From: an uncultured Lachnospiraceae bacterium
GTDB taxonomy: Bacteria; Bacillota; Clostridia; Lachnospirales; Lachnospiraceae
Assembly (NCBI GenBank): GCA_937916415.1
Contig: CALGGH010000057.1
Coordinates: forward strand, 1 to 18,594
Length of the DNA: 18,594 bases
Reading direction: 5' to 3'
Position 1 is the first letter of the stretch. The number at the start of each line of letters is the position of its first letter. This document shows, piece after piece, positions 6,729 through 13,112 of the stretch. Under the pieces are notes generated by a model. That model saw only the letters and a program-made list of their open reading frames with translations. It ran no database searches and was not told the origin of the DNA. Position numbers and translations under genes: made by a program.

Positions 6729-8426
6729 TCATTTGTTCACGTAGTCAGCGATCACGTCCCATATGTCCGGAGTCTCGAAGCCCAGCCTCCAGGAAGCCAC
6801 TCCGCCAAGCCCGTAATTGTCCATCACGTTCAGCTTGACCTCAATGGACTCCGCATCCTCGATCCATACCTGTTCCCTGACGTCTTCGGATATGATCCTC
6901 TCGCCATAATTCTGGCAGTTGTCCTGGTCCCAGGACGTCGTCACGTTCGCCTCGGACAGATAATCGGCCACGTCCTGCATGCCAAGTGCGCGGGACGACA
7001 CCTCCGTGCCCTCGGTCTTCCATATCCTGGTGTAAAAGGGAATGCCGTTGATCACCCTGGCTGCGTCGCCGACCTCCTCGACGGTTCGCTTTATGCCCTG
7101 CTCAACGTAGGATATGCCGGCAACGCTGCCTGCCTCCTCGGATCCGGCATAATGTTCGTCATATCCCATCACGATCACGTAATCGGCAAAGGCTCCCTGT
7201 TCGGACCTTCCGTAATAATCGGTGTTGCCAAGCGGCACGTAATTGTCAACGCTCAGCACGACTCCCGCCTGCCTGCATCTGACGGAGAGTTCCCTGATGA
7301 ACTCCACGAAATGTGTCCCGGTGGCGTAACTCAGGTCCTCAAAGTCTATGTTGACGCCGTCCAGCCCATAGGCAGCGACCATGTTCATGACGTTGTCCGT
7401 CAGCGCGTTTCTCGTGGTGGTCGAGCTCAGCACCACGTAGGCATCCACTCCCTCCACGTCAAAGTTGTTGAACGTGGGCCATACCTGTATGCCCCTGTCA
7501 TGCATCTGGCTCACGATCTCTGCCGACGCGCGATCCTCCAGTCCGCCGAAATTGTCGCTCATGGGAAACCACGTGGGTGACAGGACGTTGACGTCGTGGG
7601 TATTGGCCATGAGCGGCATGATCGTGTCATTTCCGCCCTTGCCCGCCACGGCAGCCCAGGCCATGTTGATCTTTTGGTCAAAGGTTACGTGCTTAAATTC
7701 GGGTTCCACGTATGACGTGACCGGGATCGGATCGATCGTGTCGTAATCGTCAAGCCTCTTGTTCTCCAGGTAGCCTATGTATCCGTCCTCGGTCTTGACC
7801 TCGCTCCAGGTGTCCATGGCATCCAGCACGTATACCGTGTCGCCCTCGGACACGTCCGTCAGGATAGGACTCTTGATGCCTCCGCGATACCTGACCTTGG
7901 TATCCCTGGTCACGCGTGCGACCTCCCTCTGGGGCCACTCCGTATAGACCTGGATCCTGCCGGGATCCTGAAAATACGTGTATTCATAGTTCGTAAATGC
8001 CTTCACGAACTCGCATGCAAGGCAGAGCCTGTCTCCCACGTACCTCGCCGGCACGTAAGGAGTGTTCACGGGCGTCCCTGACGCGTCGTATCCGGTCTGT
8101 CCGACGTGCGTGACGTTGACCGTGAGCGGTTCCACGTATATAACCAGACCCTCATTTTCATCAAAATAAAAACGGTCATTATAGTGTTCCAGCACGACGT
8201 CCATGTCCAGGTAGCACTCCCCGTCGATCACGGCAGCCTTGTACTCCTGCAGCTCGTCTCCCATGATGACCGCCGCCTCGTCGTCCGAAGTGACGCCGAA
8301 ATATTCCGCCTGGTCCATGCGTTCGTTGGAATACGAATATTTTTCCTTATATATCGAGTAGCCGTATGCTCCTGCGATTATCATGATGAGCAGTATGGCT
8401 ATCAGTGCGGGTATTGCTTTTTTCAT
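6729..8426 (-). CDS. Membrane-anchored GH18 family protein with SH3b-like domain
   Basis: The 565-aa protein starts with an N-terminal anchor (about residues 4-24, no clear cleavage site). Next comes a region with PYVPARYVGD and LACEF motifs resembling the copper amine oxidase-like N-domain (about 60-165). A bacterial SH3 domain (about 168-226; VRYRGGIKSPILTDVSEGDTV) precedes a GH18 barrel (about 245-565). DGVNIDFEDL places the GH18 catalytic Glu at 363, so activity is likely retained. Domain order resembles YaaH/YdhD-type glucosaminidases that cut cortex or cell-wall glycan; chitin is less likely as substrate. AAAGGAG lies 5 nt before the ATG. With the SleB-type gene nearby it makes a small cell-wall cluster. 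Confidence 0.87.
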   Translation of the reverse strand: MKKAIPALIAILLIMIIAGAYGYSIYKEKYSYSNERMDQAEYFGVTSDDEAAVIMGDELQEYKAAVIDGECYLDMDVVLEHYNDRFYFDENEGLVIYVEPLTVNVTHVGQTGYDASGTPVNTPYVPARYVGDRLCLACEFVKAFTNYEYTYFQDPGRIQVYTEWPQREVARVTRDTKVRYRGGIKSPILTDVSEGDTVYVLDAMDTWSEVKTEDGYIGYLENKRLDDYDTIDPIPVTSYVEPEFKHVTFDQKINMAWAAVAGKGGNDTIMPLMANTHDVNVLSPTWFPMSDNFGGLEDRASAEIVSQMHDRGIQVWPTFNNFDVEGVDAYVVLSSTTTRNALTDNVMNMVAAYGLDGVNIDFEDLSYATGTHFVEFIRELSVRCRQAGVVLSVDNYVPLGNTDYYGRSEQGAFADYVIVMGYDEHYAGSEEAGSVAGISYVEQGIKRTVEEVGDAARVINGIPFYTRIWKTEGTEVSSRALGMQDVADYLSEANVTTSWDQDNCQNYGERIISEDVREQVWIEDAESIEVKLNVMDNYGLGGVASWRLGFETPDIWDVIADYVNK

Positions 8427-8463
8427 TGCTTCTCCTTTATTTGTGCCAGATCCGTCCTACAAA

Positions 8464-8492
8464 AGTATAGCTTATCAAGGATGATGGCGCAA
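8464..8492 (-). promoter_or_regulatory. SigmaA-type promoter of the GH18 gene
   Basis: Read on the minus strand: TTGCGC (8487-8492), a 17-bp spacer, then TATACT (8464-8469). Transcription would start near 8457, about 30 nt before the ATG at 8426. It supports the GH18 gene as the first of a minus-strand unit that may include sua5, rpiB and the SleB-type gene. Confidence 0.6.
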
Positions 8493-8551
8493 CTTTGGAA
8501 AGCATGGCTTTGCTTTTTTTCATGAGCGGGGGACGTCCCTACGCCCCACGC

Positions 8552-8599
8552 GGAATCCTCCCGCGCAGATGGCCCTTCCCCGTATGCCGGGAGGATTCC
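8552..8599. repeat. 11-bp perfect inverted repeat
   Basis: GGAATCCTCCC (8552-8562) and GGGAGGATTCC (8589-8599) are exact reverse complements separated by 26 bp. There is no T-run on either side. It lies upstream of the GH18 promoter and could be a hairpin in a transcript or a footprint of a short mobile repeat. Confidence 0.7.
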
Positions 8600-8806
8600 A
8601 AACTTCGATTCAGACGGCAGGTACGCGCAGCATGGAGGACTTGTCGTGATATAAATATCCCTCACGTACTTTGGCGCATAAGTGCCTGCGGACGCATCAG
8701 CCTGCATCTGTCCGGCGTGATAAAAGTGTGCAATGCGATTAACACGCCCGTTGTAAAAAAGTGATGTTACGATCTGCCACGCAATTTGCAAAGGCAGAAA
8801 AACGAA

Positions 8807-9081
8807 AGGATCATGAAACACCTTATAACGGATTTAACAAATGATCTTGGGTGATCCTCAGTCAAACGCTGAGCTTGAAAACATGAGAGGACTATTCCTT
8901 TCACGACATGGGATTAGACGGTTCCCATGATTTGTGGCTAAACAATAATAATGGTAAAAGTACCTTGATAGATCGCCAGCCAATGACTGCCGGCGGCTTC
9001 ACCGGATTAGGACGCCGCCATGTGCAATGTGGCTGCGAAGAAATCCTATCCTGCCTCCTCTCCGATGCTGATTGGCAGGAT
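8807..9081 (+). ncRNA. Candidate structured RNA or long leader upstream of mecA
   Basis: Five stems follow one another: AGGATCA/TGATCCT (8807-8813/8852-8858); CTCAG/CTGAG (8857-8861/8869-8873); CATGGGA/TCCCATG (8907-8913/8923-8929); AGCCA/TGGCT closing GGCGGC/GCCGCC (8978-9034); and ATCCTGCC/GGCAGGAT (9048-9055/9074-9081). The first two share two bases, so they compete at that junction. The strand is not decided by sequence; plus is given because mecA follows. I found no convincing promoter and no known RNA family signature. Independent transcription is unproven. Confidence 0.35.
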
Positions 9082-9179
9082 GCGTCCGTGAAAAGGATGT
9101 TACTCGCCTGCGTTCCAAAAGTCAAGCCCAAACGCGGATTTTTGATTGATTAAAATTTTCTTAAATCCCCCAAAACGAC

Positions 9180-9208
9180 TTGACTATATTCCGCGCTGAG
9201 GCTATTTT
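9180..9208 (+). promoter_or_regulatory. SigmaA-type promoter of mecA
   Basis: TTGACT (9180-9185), 17-bp spacer, TATTTT (9203-9208). Transcription would start near 9215 and give a leader of about 45 nt that includes AAGGAGG (9242-9248), 11 nt before the mecA ATG. This makes the region upstream of 9180 independent of mecA transcription unless a second promoter exists. Confidence 0.65.
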
Positions 9209-9259
9209 AAATAGCAATACGTAACATCCTTATCTACTATTTAAGGAGGTTAGACGAAA

Positions 9260-9979
9260 ATGAAGCTCGAAAGAATGAATGAACAACAGATAAGATGCAC
9301 CCTGACCGGCGAAGACCTGAGGGAAAGAAAGATCAAGCTCAGCGAGCTGGCTTACGGAACAGACAAGGCGAGGTCCCTTTTCAGGGAAATGATGCTGCAG
9401 GCTTCCGCGGAGCTGGATTTTAACGTGGATGACGAACCGCTCATGATAGAAGCGGTACCCATGAGTCCGGACTGCATGGTCCTGACCGTAACCAAGGTGG
9501 ACGATCCCGACGAACTGGACACCAGGTTCGCCAGGTTTGCGCCGGACGTCCTCGAATGCAAGGATTATTCCGACGTTGACTTCGAGGAGGTTCCGCACAT
9601 GCCGTCCGAGGAACTGCAGTCATGGATGGAAGCGCTGCCGGGAGCCACGAAGCGTACGGTCAGCGAGGTCAAGGGTGAAGACAAGGAACTGATCCGGCTC
9701 TTTTCCATAAAGGACATGGACAGGCTCTTTACCCTGAGCCAGGTCATTGCGGGAGAATATGACGGAGCAAACTCTCTTTACCGGGATTCCAGGAATGGCA
9801 GGTACCTGCTTTTGCTCACCAAGTCCGACATGGATCTGGTCAGCTTCAACAGGATATGCAACATAGTATCCGAATATGGCGAAAGTGAAAAGAGCCTGCT
9901 GGCAAAGCAGGCATTCCTCGAGGAACACTGTGAGGTCATAATCAGGGACAAGGCCGTGCAGCACCTGGCCGGGTTATAA
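9260..9979 (+). CDS. mecA: MecA-family adaptor protein for ClpC
   Basis: The 239-aa soluble protein has the usual MecA length and layout. An N-terminal target-binding domain (about 1-95) starts MKLERMNEQQIRCTLTGEDL and contains LMIEAVPMSPDCMVLTVTK. An acidic linker (about 98-125) follows. The C-terminal domain (about 140-230), including SIKDMDRLFTLSQVI and SLYRDSRNGRYLLLL, binds ClpC in characterised relatives. MecA delivers substrates such as competence regulators to ClpCP for degradation and helps ClpC hexamers assemble. It has its own promoter and a strong terminator, so it is monocistronic. The substrates here are unknown; no competence genes are in the window. Confidence 0.92.
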   Translation: MKLERMNEQQIRCTLTGEDLRERKIKLSELAYGTDKARSLFREMMLQASAELDFNVDDEPLMIEAVPMSPDCMVLTVTKVDDPDELDTRFARFAPDVLECKDYSDVDFEEVPHMPSEELQSWMEALPGATKRTVSEVKGEDKELIRLFSIKDMDRLFTLSQVIAGEYDGANSLYRDSRNGRYLLLLTKSDMDLVSFNRICNIVSEYGESEKSLLAKQAFLEEHCEVIIRDKAVQHLAGL

Positions 9980-9985
9980 GGATTT

Positions 9986-10017
9986 AAAAGGGCGGCCGAT
10001 CACTCAGCCGCCCTTTT
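9986..10017. terminator. Bidirectional terminator between mecA and the DUF1858 gene
   Basis: AAAAGGGCGGC (9986-9996) pairs with GCCGCCCTTTT (10007-10017) around a 10-nt loop, with a T-run on both strands. It serves mecA on the plus strand. On the minus strand it overlaps the last codons and stop of the DUF1858 gene. Confidence 0.9.
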
Positions 10018-10203
10018 GTTGTCTATGAATTCCATCAGTTCATCGATGTCGATGCCGTGCACCATGGCTGCCTCCTCAAGGGTTTCGCCCTGGGATGCGG
10101 GACAGCCGAGACAGTGCATTCCCACTCCCATCAGGAGGGGCGCTACGTCAGGTGCGGACACCAGTATCTCGCCGATCGTCATATCTTTGGTTACCGGGGT
10201 CAC
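10000..10203 (-). CDS. Small DUF1858 / hybrid-cluster-associated redox disulfide protein
   Basis: The 67-aa protein has the DUF1858 pattern: MTIGEILVSAPDVAPLLM, then GMHCLGCPAS with a CxxC pair (Cys31, Cys34), then ETLEEAAMVHGIDIDELMEFI. The GTG start at 10203 is chosen because AAGGGG lies about 6 nt upstream; the ATG seven codons later has no such site. Members of this family occur alone or as the N-terminal domain of iron-sulfur repair proteins, and are found mostly in anaerobes with hybrid-cluster proteins. The cysteine pair suggests thiol redox or metal binding. The role is unproven. It is divergent from pflB, so a link to anaerobic metabolism is plausible. Confidence 0.85.
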   Translation of the reverse strand: MTPVTKDMTIGEILVSAPDVAPLLMGVGMHCLGCPASQGETLEEAAMVHGIDIDELMEFIDNKRAAE

Positions 10204-10307
10204 ATTCTTCCCCTTTACAGTTTTACTATGCGGACGGTTCCCCGGTGAAGCGATCCCTAAAAAACGTTTTTCGCTCCGCCGTACTTAATCTGCGGGAACG
10301 TATCCGT

Positions 10308-10326
10308 GACACACCCATAGTGTATC
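10308..10326. promoter_or_regulatory. Imperfect palindrome between the DUF1858 gene and pflB
   Basis: GACACAC (10308-10314) and GTGTATC (near 10320-10326) are complementary except for one wobble or mismatch, around a short spacer. It lies about 30 bp upstream of the pflB -35 box in the divergent region, the expected place for an operator. It does not match a Rex or FNR consensus that I recognise, so the regulator is unknown. Confidence 0.3.
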
Positions 10327-10357
10327 ATAAAAAATGCATAAATAAAACCCATCTTCC

Positions 10358-10386
10358 TTGAAACCGTTGGCTTTGAAAGCTATAAT
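10358..10386 (+). promoter_or_regulatory. Strong SigmaA-type promoter of the pfl operon
   Basis: TTGAAA (10358-10363), 17-bp spacer, perfect TATAAT (10381-10386). The start would be near 10393 and the leader about 65 nt, including the 10401-10434 hairpin and AGGAGG before the ATG. The near-consensus boxes fit a very highly expressed fermentation gene. Confidence 0.88.
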
Positions 10387-10400
10387 TGAGTTCATGATGT

Positions 10401-10434
10401 TGACAGGCGTCCAATGGTGGGCGTCCTGAAGTCA
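10401..10434 (+). other. Hairpin in the pflB 5' leader
   Basis: TGAC-AGG-CGTCC (10401-10412) pairs with GGGCG, a bulged T, CCT, a GAA bulge and GTCA (10419-10434), giving twelve pairs with one wobble. It starts about 8 nt after the predicted transcript start and ends about 10 nt before the ribosome site. 5' hairpins of this kind can protect mRNA from decay; that role is inferred. Confidence 0.5.
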
Positions 10435-10457
10435 AAATAAAGATTTAGGAGGCATTT

Positions 10458-12494
10458 ATGAGATCAGAATGGAATGAATTCGTAGGTGGCAAGTGGGATC
10501 ACGAGATCAACGTGCGTGATTTCATCCAGAGGAACTACACTCCCTATGACGGAGATGAGTCCTTCCTGGCTGGCCCTACACAGAACACCAAGGATCTGTG
10601 GGAACAGGTTCTTGACCTGCAGAAGCAGGAGCGTGAGGCAGGCGGAGTGCTCGACATGGATACCAAGGTCGTATCTACCATCACTTCACACGGCCCCGGC
10701 TACCTTGACAAGAGCAAGGAAACCATCGTAGGCTTCCAGACGGATAAGCCTTTCAAGCGTTCACTTCAGCCTTACGGCGGCATCCGCATGGCAGAGAAGG
10801 CTTGTGCAGACAACGGTTACGAGGTAGATCCTGAGATTTCAGAGTTCTTCTCGGTACATCGCAAGACTCACAACGCAGGATGCTTCGATGCTTACAATCC
10901 CGAGATGAGAGCTTGCCGTTCTTCTCACGTCATCACCGGTCTTCCGGATGCTTACGGACGTGGACGAATCATCGGCGACTATCGTCGTGTTGCCCTCTAC
11001 GGCATCGACAGGCTGATCGAGGACAAGGAAGAGCAGAAGGCTTCTACCGGACGCGTCATGACCGATGACGTCATCCGTCTTCGCGAAGAGCTCTCCGAGC
11101 AGATCGTAGCCCTCAAGATGATGAAGGAAATGGCAGCTTCTTATGGCTGCGACATCGCTCGTCCCGCTGCCAACGTACAGGAAGCAATTCAGGCAACCTA
11201 CTTCGGATATCTGTGTGCAGTTAAGGAGCAGAACGGTGCAGCAATGAGCCTTGGCCGTACTTCCACCTTCCTTGACATCTACGCAGAGCGCGACCTCAGG
11301 AACGGAGTATTCACCGAGGAGCAGATCCAGGAATTCGTAGATCACTTCATCATGAAGCTTCGCTGCGTTAAGTTCGCCCGCACTCCCGAGTACAACCAGA
11401 TCTTCGCCGGCGATCCCGTATGGGTTACCGAGTCACTCGGCGGCGTAGGCGTTGACGGACGTCACATGGTTACCAAGATGAGCTTCAGATATCTGCACAC
11501 CCTTGAGAACCTCGGTGCTTCACCCGAGCCCAACCTGACCGTTCTCTGGTCCGTAAGGCTTCCCGAAGCATGGAAGAAGTATTGTGCTAAGATCTCCATC
11601 ACCACGTCTTCGATCCAGTATGAGAACGATGACCTGATGAGAGTTACCCATGGTGATGACTACGGCATCGCATGCTGCGTATCCTCCATGGTTATCGGTA
11701 AGCAGATGCAGTTCTTCGGAGCACGTGCTAACCTGGCTAAGTGCCTGCTGTATGCTCTTAACGGCGGTGTTGACGAAGTTTCCCACAAGCAGGTTGGTCC
11801 TAAGTATCGTCCAGTTGAGGGTGACGTCCTTGACTATGATGACGTGATGGCTAAGTTCACTGACATGATGGAGTGGCTGGCTGACGTATACGTAAACACC
11901 CTGAACGTCATTCACTACATGCATGACAAGTACTGCTATGAGAGAGCTCAGATGGCTCTTCATGACAGGGACGTTCTTCGTTACTTCGCTACCGGCATCG
12001 CAGGACTTTCGGTTGTTGCCGATTCACTTTCCGCAATCAAGTACGCACAGGTTAAGGTCGTACGTGACGAGGACGGCATCATCGTTGACTTCGAGACCAC
12101 CGGCGACTTCCCTAAGTATGGTAATGATGATGACCGCGTAGACGTGATCGCAAGAGACCTGGTTAAGACGTTTATGACCATGCTCAGGCGTCATCACACC
12201 TACAGGGATGGTTTCCCGACCATGTCGGTTCTGACCATAACCTCCAACGTAACCTATGGTAAGGCTACGGGCAACACTCCTGACGGACGTAAGAAGGGTC
12301 AGCCTTTCGCACCCGGTGCAAACCCGATGCACGGCCGCGATTCTCACGGTGCAGTTGCTTCGCTTTCATCCGTATCCAAGCTTCCTTTCCAGTATGCTCA
12401 GGACGGCATTTCCAATACCTTCTCGATCATACCCGGAGCTCTCGGCAAGGATGACAAGGTATTCGCAGGCGACATCAACGTAGACCTTAACTGA
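10458..12494 (+). CDS. pflB: Pyruvate formate-lyase catalytic chain lacking the glycyl-radical domain
   Basis: The chain cleaves pyruvate plus CoA to acetyl-CoA and formate. It aligns with PFL from the N-terminus (GGKWDHEINVRDFIQ, NYTPYDGDESFLAGPT) through GLPDAYGRGRIIGDYRRVALYGI to the active-site pair Cys406-Cys407 in GIACCVSSM, equivalent to Cys418-Cys419 of E. coli PFL. It ends after IIPGALGKDDKVFAGDINVDLN, where one-chain PFL enters the linker to the radical domain. At 678 aa it is about 80 short of a normal PFL, and the missing part is encoded at 12811-13053. The stop is clean and is followed by a new AGGAGG and ATG, so this is a gene split rather than a recent frameshift. Codons are enriched in GCT, GTA, CGT and CTT compared with neighbours, as in highly expressed genes. 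Confidence 0.96.
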   Translation: MRSEWNEFVGGKWDHEINVRDFIQRNYTPYDGDESFLAGPTQNTKDLWEQVLDLQKQEREAGGVLDMDTKVVSTITSHGPGYLDKSKETIVGFQTDKPFKRSLQPYGGIRMAEKACADNGYEVDPEISEFFSVHRKTHNAGCFDAYNPEMRACRSSHVITGLPDAYGRGRIIGDYRRVALYGIDRLIEDKEEQKASTGRVMTDDVIRLREELSEQIVALKMMKEMAASYGCDIARPAANVQEAIQATYFGYLCAVKEQNGAAMSLGRTSTFLDIYAERDLRNGVFTEEQIQEFVDHFIMKLRCVKFARTPEYNQIFAGDPVWVTESLGGVGVDGRHMVTKMSFRYLHTLENLGASPEPNLTVLWSVRLPEAWKKYCAKISITTSSIQYENDDLMRVTHGDDYGIACCVSSMVIGKQMQFFGARANLAKCLLYALNGGVDEVSHKQVGPKYRPVEGDVLDYDDVMAKFTDMMEWLADVYVNTLNVIHYMHDKYCYERAQMALHDRDVLRYFATGIAGLSVVADSLSAIKYAQVKVVRDEDGIIVDFETTGDFPKYGNDDDRVDVIARDLVKTFMTMLRRHHTYRDGFPTMSVLTITSNVTYGKATGNTPDGRKKGQPFAPGANPMHGRDSHGAVASLSSVSKLPFQYAQDGISNTFSIIPGALGKDDKVFAGDINVDLN

Positions 12495-12526
12495 TTGATT
12501 CGAACCGCAGACAGGAGGACAACAGC

Positions 12527-12730
12527 ATGGATAGTAGTCAACAGATAGATGATCTTGTCAAAATGCTGGATGCCGGAATGGCAAGCGGCGTAGGACACGT
12601 AAACGTAGATACCAGCGAAGAAGTGGACGGAATGAAGAGCGTGGAGACAATGGGATGCACGGATTGCAGCCGTACCCCTCTCGCCTGCTCGGTACCCACC
12701 CTTCACGACGGGATCGACGACTTCAAATAA
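12527..12730 (+). CDS. Small protein resembling a truncated PFL glycyl-radical domain, with a cysteine cluster
   Basis: This 67-aa protein has AGGAGG 8 nt before its ATG. Residues 6-28 (QIDDLVKMLDAGMASGVGHVNVD) align with residues 7-29 of the 80-aa radical protein downstream (QVDNLVSLLDGYATKGGHHLNVN), matching at L-V, L-D, G, H and N-V. After residue 30 the similarity ends: there is no RVSGY segment, so it cannot carry the glycyl radical. It has instead Cys44, Cys47 and Cys54 (GCTDCSRTPLAC) and an acidic end. The match suggests duplication and reshaping of the radical-domain N-terminus. It may bind the same groove on the catalytic chain, as a place-holder, assembly factor or oxygen/metal sensor; this is inference. 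Confidence 0.75.
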   Translation: MDSSQQIDDLVKMLDAGMASGVGHVNVDTSEEVDGMKSVETMGCTDCSRTPLACSVPTLHDGIDDFK

Positions 12731-12732
12731 GC

Positions 12733-12790
12733 CGGGCACGGCAAGTGCCCATAATCGGAACCGGCGCTCATCCGGGGCGCCGTTCCCTCA
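12733..12790 (+). other. Two hairpins before the radical-domain gene
   Basis: GGGCA/TGCCC (near 12733-12750) is followed by GGAA-C-CGGCGC paired with GCGCCG-TTCC (about 12758-12788), ten pairs with a bulged C. No T-run follows; AAGGAGG and the 80-aa gene come next. The structures may mark an mRNA processing site or stabilise the 3' segment, allowing the radical subunit to be made at its own level. Confidence 0.5.
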
Positions 12791-12810
12791 CAAAAAAGGA
12801 GGTAATTAAA

Positions 12811-13053
12811 ATGGCAGCTGCTACAGCTCAGGTTGACAACCTTGTTTCTCTCCTTGATGGATATGCTACCAAGGGTGGTCACCACTTAAACGTAAACGTA
12901 CTTAACAGGGAAACTCTTCTGGATGCTCAGAAGCACCCCGAGAACTATCCCCAGCTTACCATTCGCGTGTCAGGTTATGCAGTTAACTTCATCAAGCTGA
13001 CTCCCGAACAGCAGGCAGACGTTATCAGCAGAACGTTCCATGAATCAATATGA
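12811..13053 (+). CDS. Stand-alone PFL glycyl-radical domain protein (GrcA/YfiD-like)
   Basis: The 80-aa protein equals the C-terminal domain of PFL: GGHHLNVNVLNRETLLDA, then YPQLTIRVSGYAV with the radical site Gly55, then LTPEQQADVISRTFHES. The start is fixed by AAGGAGG 8 nt before the ATG at 12811. In E. coli a similar protein, YfiD/GrcA, replaces the oxygen-damaged domain of an intact PFL. Here the neighbouring catalytic chain has no such domain, so this protein must be a normal subunit unless another full-length PFL exists elsewhere. Together the two chains total 758 aa, the usual PFL size. PflA would act on Gly55. Confidence 0.93.
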   Translation: MAAATAQVDNLVSLLDGYATKGGHHLNVNVLNRETLLDAQKHPENYPQLTIRVSGYAVNFIKLTPEQQADVISRTFHESI

Positions 13054-13067
13054 TTCCAATTAAAACC

Positions 13068-13095
13068 GTGGGGCCCCGTAAGGAGCCCCACTTTT
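13068..13095 (+). terminator. Attenuator-like hairpin between the radical-domain gene and pflA
   Basis: GTGGGGC (13068-13074) pairs with GCCCCAC (13085-13091), followed by TTTT. The short T-run suggests partial termination: enough to give much PFL and little PflA, which acts catalytically. pflA starts 18 nt further on with its own AAGGAG. Confidence 0.7.
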
Positions 13096-13112
13096 GTTAT
13101 AAGGAGATAGAT

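Larger units (their letters stand above)
8493..9179. other. Long gene-free region rich in inverted repeats
   Basis: No frame on either strand has a ribosome site, familiar residues or a plausible product. The region instead holds a series of inverted repeats. The 5' part has GGAATCCTCCC (8552-8562) with its exact complement at 8589-8599, CGGAC/GTCCG (8689/8710) and GGCGTG/CACGCC (8714/8743). The 3' part (8807-9081) has five further stems and is listed separately. I saw no hallmark motifs of tRNA, tmRNA, RNase P RNA, SRP RNA or T-box leaders. Confidence 0.6.

Noticed and set aside
8423..8821. 132-codon minus-strand frame upstream of the GH18 gene
   Set aside because: It covers the GH18 promoter and the inverted repeats, has odd composition, no ribosome site and overlaps the GH18 start.
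8908..9153. 81-codon plus-strand frame, with a 76-codon frame on the other strand over the same bases
   Set aside because: Neither has a ribosome site or recognisable motifs, and both cross strong hairpins. I could not recognise a transposase or other remnant.
10400..10428. Second pfl promoter using TTGACA at 10400-10405
   Set aside because: No -10 box lies at 16-18 bp spacing. The bases belong to the leader hairpin downstream of the strong promoter.
12495..12810. Programmed frameshift or sequencing error joining pflB to its radical domain
   Set aside because: The gap is 316 bp, contains another complete gene and has separate AGGAGG sites before each ATG. One indel could not rejoin the chains.
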